This document shows, piece by piece, positions 18,398-29,143 of a DNA stretch of 64,000 bases. The stretch comes from Polyodon spathula (taxonomy: Eukaryota > Chordata > Actinopteri > Acipenseriformes > Polyodontidae): positions 10,434,298 to 10,498,297 of the forward strand of contig NC_054558.1 of NCBI RefSeq assembly GCF_017654505.1, read 5' to 3'. Within the stretch, counting starts at the first letter, position 1; each line of letters starts with the position of its first letter. A program made the translations under genes and the position numbers. The notes beneath the pieces were generated by a model. That model saw only the letters and a list, made by a program, of their open reading frames with translations, ran no database searches and had not been told where the DNA came from.

Positions 18398-20002
18398 CAG
18401 TGGAGTACAACCTGGAATTAAAATGGATTTTTTGGGGGTTTGTATCATTTGATTTACACAACATGCCTACCACTTTGAAGATGCAAAATATTTTTTATTG
18501 TGAAACAAACAGAAAAACAGAAAACTTGAGCATGCATAAGTATTCACCCCCCCCCCCCCCCCCCCAAAGTCAATACTTTGTAGAGCCACCTTTTGCAGCA
18601 ATTACAGCTGCAAGTCTCTTGGGGTATGTATCTATAAGCTTGGCACATCTAGCCACTGGGATTTTTGCCCATTCTTCAAGACAAAACTGCTCCAGCTCCT
18701 GCAAGTTGGATGGGCTCCGCTGGTGTACAGCAATCTTTAAGTCATACCACAGATTCTCAATTGGATTGAGGTCTGGGCTTTGACTAGGCCATTCCAAGAC
18801 ATTTAAATTCTTCCCCTTAAACCACTCGAGTGTTGCTTTAGCAGTAGGCTTAGGGTCATTGTCCTGCTGGAAGGTGGACCTCCGTCCCAGTCTCAAATCT
18901 CTGGAAGACTGAAACAGGTTTCTCTCAAGAATTTCCCTGTATTTAGTGCCATCCATCATTCCTTCAATTCTGACCAGTTTCCCAGTCCCTGCCGATGAAA
19001 AACATTCCCACAGCATGATGCTGCCATCACCATGCTTCACTGTGGGGATGGTGTTCTCGGGGTGATGAGAGGTGTTGGATTTGCGCCAGACATAGCATTT
19101 TCCTTGATGGCCAAAAAGCTCAATTTTAGTCTCATCTGACCAGAGTACCTTCTTCCATATGTTTGGGGAGTCTCCCACATGCCTTTTGGTGAACACCAAA
19201 CGTGTTTGCTTATTTTTTTCTTTAAGCAATGGCTTTTTTCTGGCCACTCTTCCGTAAAGCCCAGCTCTGTGGAGTGTACGGCTTAAAGTGGTCCTATGGA
19301 CAGATACTCCAGTCTCCGCTGTGGAGCTTTGCAGCTCCTTCAGGGTTATCTTTGGTCTCTTTGTTGCCTCTCTGATTAATGCCCTCCTTGCCTGGTCCAT
19401 GAGTTTTGGTGGGTGGCCCTCTCTTGCCAGGTTTGTTGTGGTGCCATATTCTTTCCATTTTTTAATAATGGCTTTAATGGTGCTCCGTGGGATGTTCAAA
19501 GTTTCTGATATTTTTTTATAACCCAACCCTGATCTGTACTTCTCCACAACTTTGTCCCTGACCTGTTTGGAGAGCTCCTTGGTCTTCATGGTGCCGCTTG
19601 CTTGGTGGTGCCCCTTGTTTAGTGGTGTTGCAGACTCTGGGGCCTTTCAGAACAGGTGTATATATACTGAGATCATGTGACAGATCATGTGACATTTAGA
19701 TTGCACACAGGTGGACTTTATTTAACTAATTATGTGACTTCTGAAGGTAATTGGTTGCACCAGATCTTATTTAGAGGCTTAATAGCAAAGGGGGTGAATA
19801 CATATGCACGCACCACTTTTCCGTTATTTATTTTTTAGAATTTTTTTAAACAAGTTATTTTTTTCATTTCACTTCACCAATTTGGACTATTTTGTGTATG
19901 TCCATTACATGAAATTCAAATAAAAATCCATTTTAATTCCAGGTTGTAAGGCAACAAAATAGGAAAAATGCCAAGAGGGGTCAATACTTTCGCAAGCCAC
20001 TG
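18398..20002 (-). mobile_element. Tc1/mariner transposon with one damaged end
   Basis: The right end reads, inward, CAGTGGCTTGCGAAAGTATT, a terminus shared by a widespread group of vertebrate Tc1 elements, and is followed by TA (20003-20004). The left end begins CAGTGG after a TA (18396-18397), but about 60 bp of the inverted repeat are missing: the sequence jumps from CAGTGGAGT to ACAACCTGGAATTAAAATGG, which also occurs internally in the right arm. A C-run of about 20 bp at 18547-18565 lies between the left arm and the transposase stop codon. One open transposase gene is inside. Confidence 0.88.
18570..19589 (-). CDS. Tc1-family transposase, full-length open frame
   Basis: 339 codons, the usual length for fish Tc1 transposases. 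N-terminal paired-like helix-turn-helix domains (residues 1-120) would bind the inverted repeats. The DD34E catalytic core has D152 in WSDETK, D243 in QQDNDPKPT and E278 in SPDLNPIENLW, so the spacing of 34 residues is kept. The AT-hook-like GRPPKL between the two helix-turn-helix parts reads GHPPKL here, and MLWGCF reads MLWECF; both positions are normally conserved, so activity may be reduced. No stop or frameshift is present, which implies recent origin, but the damaged left arm means this copy is a poor substrate itself. Confidence 0.9.
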   Translation of the reverse strand: MKTKELSKQVRDKVVEKYRSGLGYKKISETLNIPRSTIKAIIKKWKEYGTTTNLAREGHPPKLMDQARRALIREATKRPKITLKELQSSTAETGVSVHRTTLSRTLHRAGLYGRVARKKPLLKEKNKQTRLVFTKRHVGDSPNIWKKVLWSDETKIELFGHQGKCYVWRKSNTSHHPENTIPTVKHGDGSIMLWECFSSAGTGKLVRIEGMMDGTKYREILERNLFQSSRDLRLGRRSTFQQDNDPKPTAKATLEWFKGKNLNVLEWPSQSPDLNPIENLWYDLKIAVHQRSPSNLQELEQFCLEEWAKIPVARCAKLIDTYPKRLAAVIAAKGGSTKY

Positions 20003-20944
20003 TATATGTGTGTGTGTATGTAAACCACAACAAGCCGTTTTTGTTTGATTTATTTCCTTGAAATGAATGTCCATATTTTTTTAAGCCAGTCTTTAAGTAC
20101 AATAACAGCCCATGCTGTAGTTTTTTTTTTTCAATCTTTGTTTTCTTCTATTTCATTTAGCTGCTGTCTACTGTTCTTTATCTACTCTTGCTGGTGCACT
20201 TATTTTTAAATTTTCTTTCAGGTGGACTGCTGTCTTTACTCAGAAAGTTGGTGTTGTACCAGTTACGCGGAGTTTCATCCCCAGATATATGAAAGGAAAT
20301 AGGTGGAATGTCACTCATTTTTGGTTTTGTAATTAATAACCAGGCTTGCTACTATTCGATTTGTACTTTTTTGCCAAATTGATTAATATCAACATTTTAG
20401 AAATAATTTACAGGGTTTTTATCTTTATTTTTCAATTTAAGCAGAGAACGGGTGAAATCGACCTTTATGCATTTAAAAAACAAAACAAACAGACTTTTTA
20501 TGCCATTGAGAAATTATTATCTCATTTAGAGAAACCCCTTATCATATTGTGCATGCAACAAAACCATGGTTACCAACATTCTAATTGAAATAATGTTTGG
20601 TTGCAGTGGAGCTATACCTTGTAAAGATAAAGATTCCACACAAATTAAAAAATGTTCACAAATAAACTGCAGTAAACGCAACACACAGACCTTTACAGCA
20701 TAAATTTACGAGTAAAATTTATGCACAGAACAAAATATTAGATAGCTGAACTAACTTGTACCTATTATTCGGAGTCTGAGCTCCGCCCCTCTCCTTCAGC
20801 ACAGCTGGACCAGCCATCTGTCAGGGGATTGTGCACAATATTCATTAAGTGTTTTCCTCTTGTGCACCATTTTCAAATCAAACTAGTAACTGTCACTGTA
20901 TACCTATAGCAAAAGCTTACTGTACAAAAGGCAACCGTCGCACG
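20003..20944. other. Non-coding stretch, no gene recognised
   Basis: AT-rich. The 80-codon frame at 20346-20588 is low-complexity and has no recognisable motif. Confidence 0.45.
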
Positions 20945-21351
20945 TGTGGCAGGCTGGCGAGTGGATAGAGGCCCAGAGACAGTCTGTAGTTCAAAAAAAT
21001 AACTATTTTATTATAAATAAACAAAAATAAAGTGCACAAGGGCAAAATAACAGATATTCAAACACAAATAAAGCAAAACTCACAAAAATAAAGGTTTCCA
21101 GGCTGGGCAATGCCTTCACCGGACTTAGCAAAATTTCAAAAATACAAACAACCACAAACACCAACCTGCTTCCTCATCTCCCTCCTCAAATGAGAAGCAG
21201 AGGCCTCCTTTTATGTCAGGTGGCTGGGCGCTGATTGATTGTTAATTAACCTAATCAACCCCAGCCACCTGAACGTAATAAACCCAGGCAGGTTGGGGAA
21301 ATTAACACCATCCCTGCCAATTTAAAAAGGGCAGAGCTTTGCTCTACCACA
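20945..21351 (-). mobile_element. Solo LTR, copy 1 of a TGTGG...CCACA family
   Basis: About 407 bp with short inverted ends (TGTGGCAGGC and CTCTACCACA), AATAAA signals on the minus strand and about 85-90% similarity by eye to 21728-22141. No internal coding region adjoins it. The five bases on either side (GCACG, CCTAC) do not match, so either the duplication decayed or the LTR arose by recombination between two insertions. Confidence 0.7.
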
Positions 21352-21727
21352 CCTACCTTAACCCATTAATTTCAAAGTCTTGATGATTGACAGTCATTTA
21401 AACGAATGAGAGCATTCTACCGTTGCTTCAGTCAACGATGTCAGAACAGGGTGACAGTGACAATGAAACTACAGTAGCAACAGACCACTGAGATGATTGA
21501 CAGCGACCCCCAGCCATTCAGAGCGGAACAGAGACGGAACAGACACCAAATATAAAAACTACACAAACTAGAGGTGATCTCTAAAATGATTTTTGGTAAG
21601 AAAAAAAAAATAGCGAGTGGTTTTAGCGATGTTTATCCTATATAAACTTCGAACTATTTTTGGGAAATTCAGCATTTAACAAGCTTTACCAATTAATAAC
21701 GAAAAATAGCAAGCCTACTAATAACAT
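21352..21727. other. Spacer between two solo LTRs
   Basis: 376 bp with no ORF, no primer-binding-site-like or polypurine sequence next to either LTR. The two LTRs therefore do not look like the ends of one short element. Confidence 0.5.
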
Positions 21728-22141
21728 TGTGGCAGGCTGGTGAGTGGATAGAGGCCCAGAGACAGACTGCAGTTCAAAAAAATAACTTTTATTATAAATA
21801 AACACAAAATGAAAGGGCACAAGGGCCAAAACAAAGCAATTTAAACACAAAAAGATAAAAAGCAAAACTTACAAAAATAACAGTTTCCAGGCTGGGCGAT
21901 GCCTTCACTGGATTCAAACTTTATAAACAACCCAAAAAAACCCAACCTGCTTCCTCAGCTCCCTCTCTCTAAATGAGAAGCAGAGGCCTCCTTTTATATC
22001 AGGTGGCTGGGCGCTGATTGATCGTTAATCAACCTAATCAACTAATCAACCCCAGCCACCTGAACATAATAAACCCAGACAGGCAGGGGAAGTTAACCCC
22101 ATCCCTGCCAATTTAAAAGGGCAGAGCTTTGCTCTTCCACA
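21728..22141 (-). mobile_element. Solo LTR, copy 2, with AACAT target duplication
   Basis: 414 bp, same family and orientation as 20945-21351. The five bases before (21723-21727) and after (22142-22146) are both AACAT, a 5-bp target-site duplication typical of Ty3/Gypsy integration. This shows it as an independent insertion reduced to one LTR. Confidence 0.82.
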
Positions 22142-22280
22142 AACATATACGCTATGTATATGTATACATGTATATCAATTCTGACATGTATATGCTCGGT
22201 CATGTGATGCTGTTTAACCAATCAGAGGTTGTAATATAGTAATATACAGAGCTGTATATATATATATATATATATATATA

Positions 22281-22819
22281 CAGCTCTGGAAAAAATTAAG
22301 AGACCACTGCAAAATTATCAGTTCTCTGGTTTTACTATTTATAGGTAAGTGTTTGGGTAAAATGAACATTTTTGTTTTATTCTATAAACTACTGACAACA
22401 TTTCTCCCAGATTCCAAATAAAAATATTGTCATTTAGAGCATTTATTTGCAGAAAATGACAACTGGTCCAAATCTCCAGACCTGAACCCCATTGAAAACC
22501 TCTGGAATGTGATCAAGAGGAAGACGGATGGTCACAAGCCATCAAACAAAGCTGAGCTGCTTGAATTTTTGCGCCAGGAGTGACATAAAGTCACCCAACA
22601 TTAATGTGAAAGACTGGTGGAGAGCATGCCAAGACGCATGAAAGCTGTAATTGAAAATCAGGGTTATTCCACCAAATATTGATTTCTGAACTCTTCCTAA
22701 GTTAAAACATTAGTATTGTGTTGTTTAAAAATGAATGTGAACTTATTTTCTTTGCATTATGCGAGGTCTGACAACACTGCATCTTTTTTGTTATTTTGAC
22801 CAGTTGTCATTTTCTGCAA

Positions 22820-22824
<5 letters not shown>
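22281..22824 (+). mobile_element. Tc1 remnant, internally deleted
   Basis: The left terminus CAGCTCTGGAAAAAATTAAG is that of a common fish Tc1 family. After about 190 bp the sequence jumps to the transposase C-terminus, where LNPIENLW, EFLRQEW and ENQGYSTKY can be read with an in-frame stop. The right inverted repeat begins (TTTTCTGCAAATAAAT) but is replaced by a (TA)n tract. The element is dead. Confidence 0.85.
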
Positions 22825-22915
<91 letters not shown>

Positions 22916-22919
22916 ATAT
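22824..22919. repeat. (TA)n microsatellite
   Basis: Nearly pure TA for about 95 bp with two AAT interruptions and one G. It begins where the Tc1 right arm stops and may have grown out of an AATAAATAT stretch in that arm. A shorter TA tract lies at 22256-22280 before the left terminus. Confidence 0.9.
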
Positions 22920-23109
22920 ATGTTTTTGCTTGAAAGAGCCAACATCCTAACATTTTGGTAGAGTGTGTTTGAAAACAAACAGTGGAGGTAATTTTGGCTT
23001 TTGTTGCCATGGTAACTACATACTTATTCCTATTGAAATGTAAGAATGTGCGTGTGATGTCATTTACTACATGGTTAATTATGCAATAATCTACTATTCC
23101 TTTCTGTTT

Positions 23110-23640
23110 AAACCTTCAGGCATCATGGTATTTTTCTTGGCCTGTGAGACCTTCACTGTGCAATACTCGACCTGGAAACCCATTCCCACTTGCAGTCAAT
23201 TCACTTTGAATATCTTTGGCAGTCAATCTCAGAATGTTATTAACCGTCCTCACAATTCTTCTACACACTCTTGGTGAAAGAAATTTCTTTCTTCCAGACC
23301 GAGGGAGCATTGTGACAGTACCATGAGTCTTGTTCTTCTTGATAATAGAAACAATAGTTGAAATTGGGATACTCAGATGCTTGGAAATATTTTTGTATCA
23401 TTCTCCAGCTTTATGACAATAAATCAAGGTCTTCAGATGGCTCTTTACTTTTTCCTATATTGACTTATTGGTAATAACAGCCTAACCCTACTTACATTCT
23501 CTAAGAATGTTCACCTACAATCCCGCATTTTCTAGAATTAGATTCTGCATTATCATATTGAAATTCCTAGCACCTTGTAGACAATACTGTCATAGCATCG
23601 AAGGGCATGAATACTTTTGAATTAGCATTTTTTGAGATTT
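23110..23640 (-). pseudogene. Tc1 remnant of another family, transposase N-terminal part
   Basis: Read on the minus strand, 23310-23116 encodes RSGRKKFLSPRVCRRIVRTV and the following TAKDIQSEL block, which is the second helix-turn-helix region of Tc1 transposases. The upstream part (to about 23470) can be followed with stops and frame changes. The catalytic domain is absent. TGAATACTTTTGAATTAGCA near 23600 resembles a Tc1 terminus. The remnant lies immediately left of the Gypsy insertion at 23742. Confidence 0.72.
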
Positions 23641-23741
23641 TCACAAAAAAAATTGCTGAAATAAATAATTGTAAATATCTATTTCTGGCAAGTTTTTTCC
23701 TCATCCACAAAGCAAAATTTTTTCCTAAATTTTTAGGGGTA

Positions 23742-24461
23742 TGTGGAAGGGTGGTGGGTAATTCACTGACACAGGAGACAGACAGGTGGATTTGGTAACA
23801 CCGCACAGGTACCCAGTTTTATTTTGGGGTACTTTTTTTCTTTTAGCCTGCAGAGGGCTCTGTTGGTCCACGGTCTGCTTACCAACGATGGTAAACAGAA
23901 CCACGGGAATACCAAGCGATGGTGCACAATACCAGCGCACTTGCAGGTGCTTTGAAACAATAATTCAAAAGAGAAGGCACAAAGAAACAGGGAAAATAAA
24001 ACAGTAACAAAACTACAAAGAAAAGGTGCTGCACAGCTATATCCCGGCCGCCGCTAACCGTGCGACCCGGATCACTGACGTACACTGCCGGCTAACTAGC
24101 CTGCTTAGTTATTTTTTTCCCGGAGTCTGCCCAAGGGTTCCCTGCCCTCACTGTCTCGCTGTGAAACGTTTCGTTTCCTTTTTTCTCCCGACTGGTTCCT
24201 GGTCCTGGACCAGCGCTTCCGCACTCTCGGCGCGTCTATAGGGCAGACCTGAGGAAACAGCAGAACGTTAACTTATAGGGCTAACAATCTCCCCAAGACT
24301 CGCCTCCCAGCCATTCAGAGAGGGGGAAAGTCCACACACCCACTTTCCCACCTCCCCGTGTTACTGCCATGACTCACAGGCGGTTGTTGGACGACTGCCG
24401 TCCTCTTCCTGCAGCACTGTGAAGACGCCAGCAGAGTCAGCACAGATCTCTCCCTGCTACA
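23742..24461 (-). repeat. 3' LTR of the Gmr1-like element
   Basis: 720 bp, TGTAGCAGGG...CTTCCACA in sense. It is clearly alike to the right-hand LTR remnant at 27838-28281 and to the solo LTR at 46055-46782, with indels and scattered substitutions. Confidence 0.88.
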
Positions 24462-24504
24462 TATCCTTCCCCTCAGAATGACACCACCGGTTCATTCGAA
24501 AATC

Positions 24505-25206
24505 CTACACCCCCATGCCTTCCAGAGAGAAAAAGTCTGCGTTTTGATGCAGCTTTCCTACTCGGTGGACTACCCTGAAGGCATAGGGCTGCAAGGCCAA
24601 GTACCACCGTGTGATTCTGGCGTTGCTATCTTTCATCCGGTGAAGCCATGCTAAGGGGGCATAATATGTAACCAGGGTGAAGTGTCGCCCCTGGAGGTAG
24701 TACCGGAGTGACTCGACTTCCCATTTTACTGCGAGACACTCTTTCTCGATGGTGCTATAATTTTTGTCACGGGGAAGGAGCTTTCTGCTGATGTACAGGA
24801 CTGGGTGCTCACTTCCCCAAACCTCCTGAGACAATGCTGCCCCGAGACCTGTCTCTGACGCAGCCGTCTGCAGGGTGAACCTCTTACCAAAATCCAGGCT
24901 GCATAGCACTGGCTTACTACACAGCCTCCGCTTCAAGGCGAGAAAGGCCCTCTGGCACGACTCCGTCCACTGAACCGTATTTGGGGCAGCCTTCCGGGTG
25001 AGGTCTGTCAAGGGAGCAGCGAGCGAAGCGAAGCTCGGGATGAACTTTCTATAATAGCCCGCTAGTCCCAAGAAAGAGCGCACCTGGGTTTTGCTTGTAG
25101 GAACCGGCCAGTCAGCCAAGGCTTTCACCTTATCAACCAGCGGTCTGATCTGGCACTCCCCCCGCTCGATACCCCAAATACTCCGACTCACTCTTCCCAA
25201 TGGCAC
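24505..25206 (-). pseudogene. RT thumb and RNase H domain of the Gmr1-like element
   Basis: 233 codons covering the RT connection (FLGLAGYYRKFIPSFA, then PLTDLTRK) and the RNase H domain. RNase H-like landmarks are the LQTAASETGLGAALSQ block, where the usual catalytic Asp is Thr-Ala, and YSTIEKECLAVKW with its Glu. YALLDWLHRM-type and ITRWYLALQPYAF blocks follow. The frame is offset from the RT frame by a frameshift near 25180. The C-terminus ends shortly before the polypurine tract, as expected when RNase H is the last pol domain. Confidence 0.82.
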
Positions 25207-26227
25207 ACTTCTTTGGGTTAGCAGTGAGCCCCGCCTCCCTCAAGGATTGCAGCACCACTGCCACCTTACACAGATGACTCAGCCAATCCTCACTGTGGAT
25301 AACCACATCATCTATGTAAGCAGCGGCGTACTGCTGATGGGGCCGCAAAATATGATCCATCATCCGCTGGAAAGTGGCGGGTGCGCCGTACAATCCAAAG
25401 GGCATGGTCCTAAATTGGTACAACCCGAAGGGAGTCGAAAACGCCGTCCTCTCTTTAGATTCCGGGGTCAGGGGTATCTGCCAGTACCCCGTCGTTAAAT
25501 CCAGTGTCGTCATAAAATGAGCAGTGGCTAGACACTCCAGCAACTCATCTACCTGGGGCATCTGATAAGTGTCAAATTTCGATTTTTCATTGATTCGTCT
25601 GAAATCAATACAAAATCGAGTTGACCCGTCTGGCTTATCGACTAAAACGATTGGACTGTTCCAGTCACTTTGGGACTCTTCTATTACCCCCAGTCTCAGC
25701 ATTTCATCAATTTCTGCTTTTATTACCTGTCTTTTACACTCAGGTATACGGTACGACCTCTGGCGAACTAGCGCCCCCGGCTCAATATCAATGTGATGAT
25801 GGGCTACTCGAGTCTGCCCCGGGACGGAAGAGAACACATCAGGAAACTCCGCCACCAGACCATGAGCCTGACATTTCTGCATTGGTGTCAGATTCTCAGC
25901 AATCTGTACCGATCCTTTTCTTGCCAACACAGAAAGATCAGGTCCCAGGTCCGTGATGTCATCTGCATGCGCCACTAGCAACGCCTCTAGTTGCAACCAA
26001 GGCTTTAAGAGGTTGATATGATAAATATGTTTCTCTCTCTGTCGTTCCGGCTGGCAGATCTCATAGACCACCTTCCCAACCTGACGTGTAACCTCAAAGG
26101 GTCCTTGCCACTTAGCCAAGAGTTTCGACTCAGAACTGAATAATAAGATCTTATCCCCTGGCTGAAATGCGTGCAACTGAGCTCCTCGGTTATACTGGGT
26201 CTCCTGTCTGTGCTGTGCCTGCTGCAA
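25133..26227 (-). pseudogene. Integrase C-terminus fused to reverse transcriptase in one frame
   Basis: A 364-codon frame that shows the unusual domain order directly. Residues 1-75 are the integrase C-terminal domain (KLLAKWQGPFEV and HIYHINLLKPW). About 60 residues later comes the RT: DFRRINEKSKFDTYQMP, LDLTTGYWQIPLTP, FGLYQFRTMPFGLYGAPATFQ and the catalytic YIDD. An in-frame stop at 26240-26242 is all that separates it from the integrase core frame at 26548-26240. The end is shifted out of frame at about 25180. RT catalytic residues remain. Confidence 0.85.
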
Positions 26228-26239
26228 ATTGTTATGCGC

Positions 26240-26853
26240 CTATTTCCAAACGGACTCAAGACACTTGCGCAGGTCCAACACATACCAGACGGTATTGGTC
26301 GAATTGTTCTGCTGCTCCTCCCACATCTCTCTGACCAGATCGAACACGCCCCGGGGTCTCCGCCCATACAACAGCTCAAATGGTGAAAACCCCGTGTAAG
26401 CCTGGGGTACCTCTCTGATCACAAAGAGAAGGGGAGGAATCAGCTGGTCCCAGTAACGCACATCACTATGAATAAACCTGTGCAACATGTTCTTAAGGGT
26501 CTTATTAAAGCATTCCACCAGACCGTCGGTCTGAGGATGAAACACCAAGGTCCTAATGGTCTTAATCCCAAAAGCTTACATGTTCCGTGGATTAGCCGAA
26601 ACATAAAATTGGTGCCTTGATTGGTTAGTATCTCCTTGGGAATCTCCACCCGGGAGAAAACCTTTACAAGCTCGTTGGCAACAGACTTAGCAGACATAGA
26701 TCGGAGGGGAATAGCCTCTGGATAATGTGTAGCATAATCCAGAATGACAAGTAGGTGGGTGTATCCTACCACGCTCCTCTCTAATGGCCCAACTGTGTCC
26801 ATCCCAATACGCTCGTAGATTGGCTCTAGGGCTGGCCTTTTGACATTCCCCAA
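26240..26853 (-). pseudogene. Integrase catalytic core of the Gmr1-like element, broken
   Basis: Two frames: 26853-26440 has GMDTVGPL with the first catalytic Asp and ILTNQGTNF, where the second Asp of TDQG has become Asn. 26548-26240 has HPQTDGLVECFNKTLK with the catalytic Glu and then SPFELLYGRRPRG. A frameshift lies near 26560-26580. The H2C2 zinc domain is nearly gone, apparently through a deletion at the junction with protease near 26880. With Asp changed to Asn the enzyme would be inactive even without the frameshift. Confidence 0.82.
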
Positions 26854-27479
26854 CGCTCACAAAACCGCTTGACATTGCCATCCAGAAAAAACCATTCTGG
26901 ATCGCCAAAGGGAAAAATCTCTCCAATTACTTCCTCTTTCTTAGCCAATAAAGAGGACGGGGCTGTCAGGGCAGTCAACCAATCTTTAAACTGCTCACAG
27001 TCCCGTCCCAGAACTACTGGTACCGGCAATCGAGGACATAATCCTACCTGCACCTGCGTCACCTGCTGGCCAATAGTCATACACACATTGATCTTGGGAT
27101 AGGAGCGGACATCCCCATGAATGCATTTAATATGTACCCGTCCCAATATACGTTTATGCCCCGGTGAGATTAGGCTCTCCTGTACTAGAGACTGACCACA
27201 CTCTGAATCCAGGAGAGCCTGGGTTTTTGTACCATCCACTGTCACAGGAATAACAAAACCCGTGTGTTGAAGTGACTGAGGTAATTGAACGCGCCTACCT
27301 GGTCGGCTGAGGTCACACTCCATCACGGGGCCGCCCCGGACGAGGTGGCCCACCTCTCTGCACGTCCAACACCTCGGTGGGCTGGTTTCTCTCTCCGAAG
27401 TTTTGGCAACAGGGGGAAACACTGGAGCCATAAAAGGGGCTCGCCGATAAGGCGTCCGCGCGAGACCCCGGTCCGACAC
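26826..27479 (-). pseudogene. Gag CCHC knuckle and aspartic protease of the Gmr1-like element
   Basis: CWTCREVGHLVRGGP near residue 37 has the spacing of a retroelement CCHC zinc knuckle, but the final Cys is Pro. TQALLDSECGQSLV near residue 90 matches the aspartic protease active site, normally D-[ST]-G, here DSE. LPVPVVLGRDC fits the second protease flap/core block (usually ILGRD). Both domains are degenerate. Its 3' end runs into the integrase junction. Confidence 0.78.
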
Positions 27480-27852
27480 TGCAGCAGCCCGTGAGTATCC
27501 TTACCCTGCCCCAGTTCCCAGGCCGGGAGCTCCCGCTGACACCCCCTGACCAAGTCCTGGACTACCCCTTCCCCCCAGTCCCTTCCCCCTCTCCGGGGCC
27601 AGTTGAGGGGACGTTCCATTAGCCGCACTCCTCCCCGGCAGTTTCGCAGGTGTTGGCTCCGCTGCCTGGTACTGCTCGGCTAATTCGACCGCCCGGTCCA
27701 GCGTATTTGGTGCCTATCGCTGGACCCACAGCCGAGGTCCCGGGGCTAGACACTCCAGGAAGCACTCCACCACGATCATCTCCACCACCCTGGCTTCGGT
27801 ATTCCTGTCCGGGTTCAACCAACCCAAGGCGTAACCCAAGGTGCTGCACTTG
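27480..27852 (-). pseudogene. Gag capsid C-terminal remnant, SCAN-like
   Basis: In the minus-strand frame beginning at 27852, RVVEMIVVECFLECLAPGPR, then WVQR, an in-frame TAG (27714-27716) and NTLDRAVELAEQYQAAEPT can be read. The pattern E-x-F/I-x-E-x-FL-x-x-L-P, then W-V-x-x-x-P, then A-x-x-LAE-x-Y is that of the SCAN domain, which the literature derives from the capsid of Gmr1-like Gypsy elements. This independently supports placement in the Gmr1 group. The upstream part of capsid is lost at the junction with the truncated 5' LTR. Confidence 0.68.
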
Positions 27853-28281
27853 ACAGCTATATCCCGGCCGTCGCTATCCGTGCGACCTGGATCACCGACC
27901 TACACTGCCGGCTAACTAGCCTGCTTAGTTATTTTTATCCTGGGGTCTGCCCAAGGGTTCCCTGCCCTCACTGTCTCGTTGTGAAACGTTTCGTTTCCTT
28001 TTTTCTCCTGACTGGTTACCGTTCCTGGACCAGCGCTTCTGCACTCTCGGCATGTCTATAAGTGCAGACCTGAGGAAACAGCAGAGCGTTAACTTATAGG
28101 GCTAACAATCTCCACAAAACTCGCCTCCCAGCCATTCAGAGAGGGGAAAAGTCCACACACCCACTTTCCCACCTCCCCGTGTCACTGCCATGACTCACAG
28201 GTGGTTGTTGGATGACTGCCGTCCTCTTCCTGCAGCACTGTGAAGACGCCAGCAGAGTCAGCACAGATCTCCCCTGCTACA
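27838..28281 (-). repeat. 5' LTR of the Gmr1-like element, truncated
   Basis: About 444 bp matching the outer part of the 720-bp 3' LTR, from AAGGTGCTGCAC to the CA end at 28281. The inner part, expected to hold the end of R and U5, is replaced by gag sequence. GGTA follows at 28282. Confidence 0.82.
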
Positions 28282-28285
28282 GGTA

Positions 28286-29143
28286 GACGTACTAAAGTGT
28301 TGCGTCTGTCGTAATCTTGCAAACCACATGCAAACCAGTTGGAAGTGTAGTGTGAAATTTACTAAACTAACACAGCGCTGTTTACATCATTTTAACGAAT
28401 GCTTTGCAGCCGCAGTTCTTATTTGCACTTTAGCCTTAAATGAATATGTAACTCTAGGCGTTCCTGCAGAAATTCACCAAAACAGGGTGGTATAAATATC
28501 TAAAATATTGTAATGAGATGGACTAAAGCTGCCGGCAATTGCAACACTTACAGTTAAGAACTAAAAGAATGTTTTAAACAGTCGCAATTGTTGCTGCAAA
28601 TTTCCCAGTCCGCTTTTCTCGAGTGTTGCTAGTTGTGCTCAATGTATTTTTGAGACATCTAATTTTCATTAAATTCAGGGTGTGCTTACAAGCCTTGAAA
28701 ACAAATTTCTATGACATTTCTGTTTTTTCCATTGTGTTGGCAACAATATACTGCACACATGTGCCACTAACCCCTCCAGCTCATTTTGAGCATCTGTATA
28801 GGACCATGATTTATTGTGTATTGTGTATCTATAAGGAATATAGATTGTGTATAGCCTGTTTAATGTTATGTATGCTTTCTATTGCTGTTTCGGCTTATTA
28901 ACTAGTCCCTTCTCAATCGCTTTTGAAAGCGCTGTTTCTGTGCTTTCAGGTGACTATTGAAATGAAACTGTAATTTCTGCCCCCTCTTTGACTCTCAGTT
29001 TAGCAGATGGAAAAACTCTCTATGAAATGAAAGTTTCAGAGAGGACAGAACAGGCAAATGAAGGGGGGGGGGCTGCATTTTGTTTATTTAATCGGCACGT
29101 TAACAAGGAAAACAAGGTCTATTTTATATTAAAGTAGTTAATA
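28286..29143. other. Non-coding stretch, no gene recognised
   Basis: AT-rich. The 92-codon frame at 28623-28901 is hydrophobic by composition and unconvincing. A G-run lies near 29065. Confidence 0.45.

Larger units (their letters stand above)
23742..28281 (-). mobile_element. Ty3/Gypsy LTR retrotransposon with integrase before reverse transcriptase (Gmr1-like)
   Basis: Sense is the minus strand. GGTA at 23738-23741 and 28282-28285 is the target-site duplication. The 3' LTR is complete (23742-24461, TG...CA in sense); the polypurine tract GAGGGGAAGG lies just before it. The 5' LTR (about 27838-28281) lacks its inner ~280 bp, and the primer-binding site and most of gag are missing too, so a deletion followed insertion or was carried with it. 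Inside, in sense order, are gag C-terminus, CCHC/protease, integrase, reverse transcriptase and RNase H. Integrase upstream of RT is the Copia-like order, known within Ty3/Gypsy for the Gmr1 group of fish and other deuterostomes. Several stops and frameshifts make it inactive. Confidence 0.88.
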
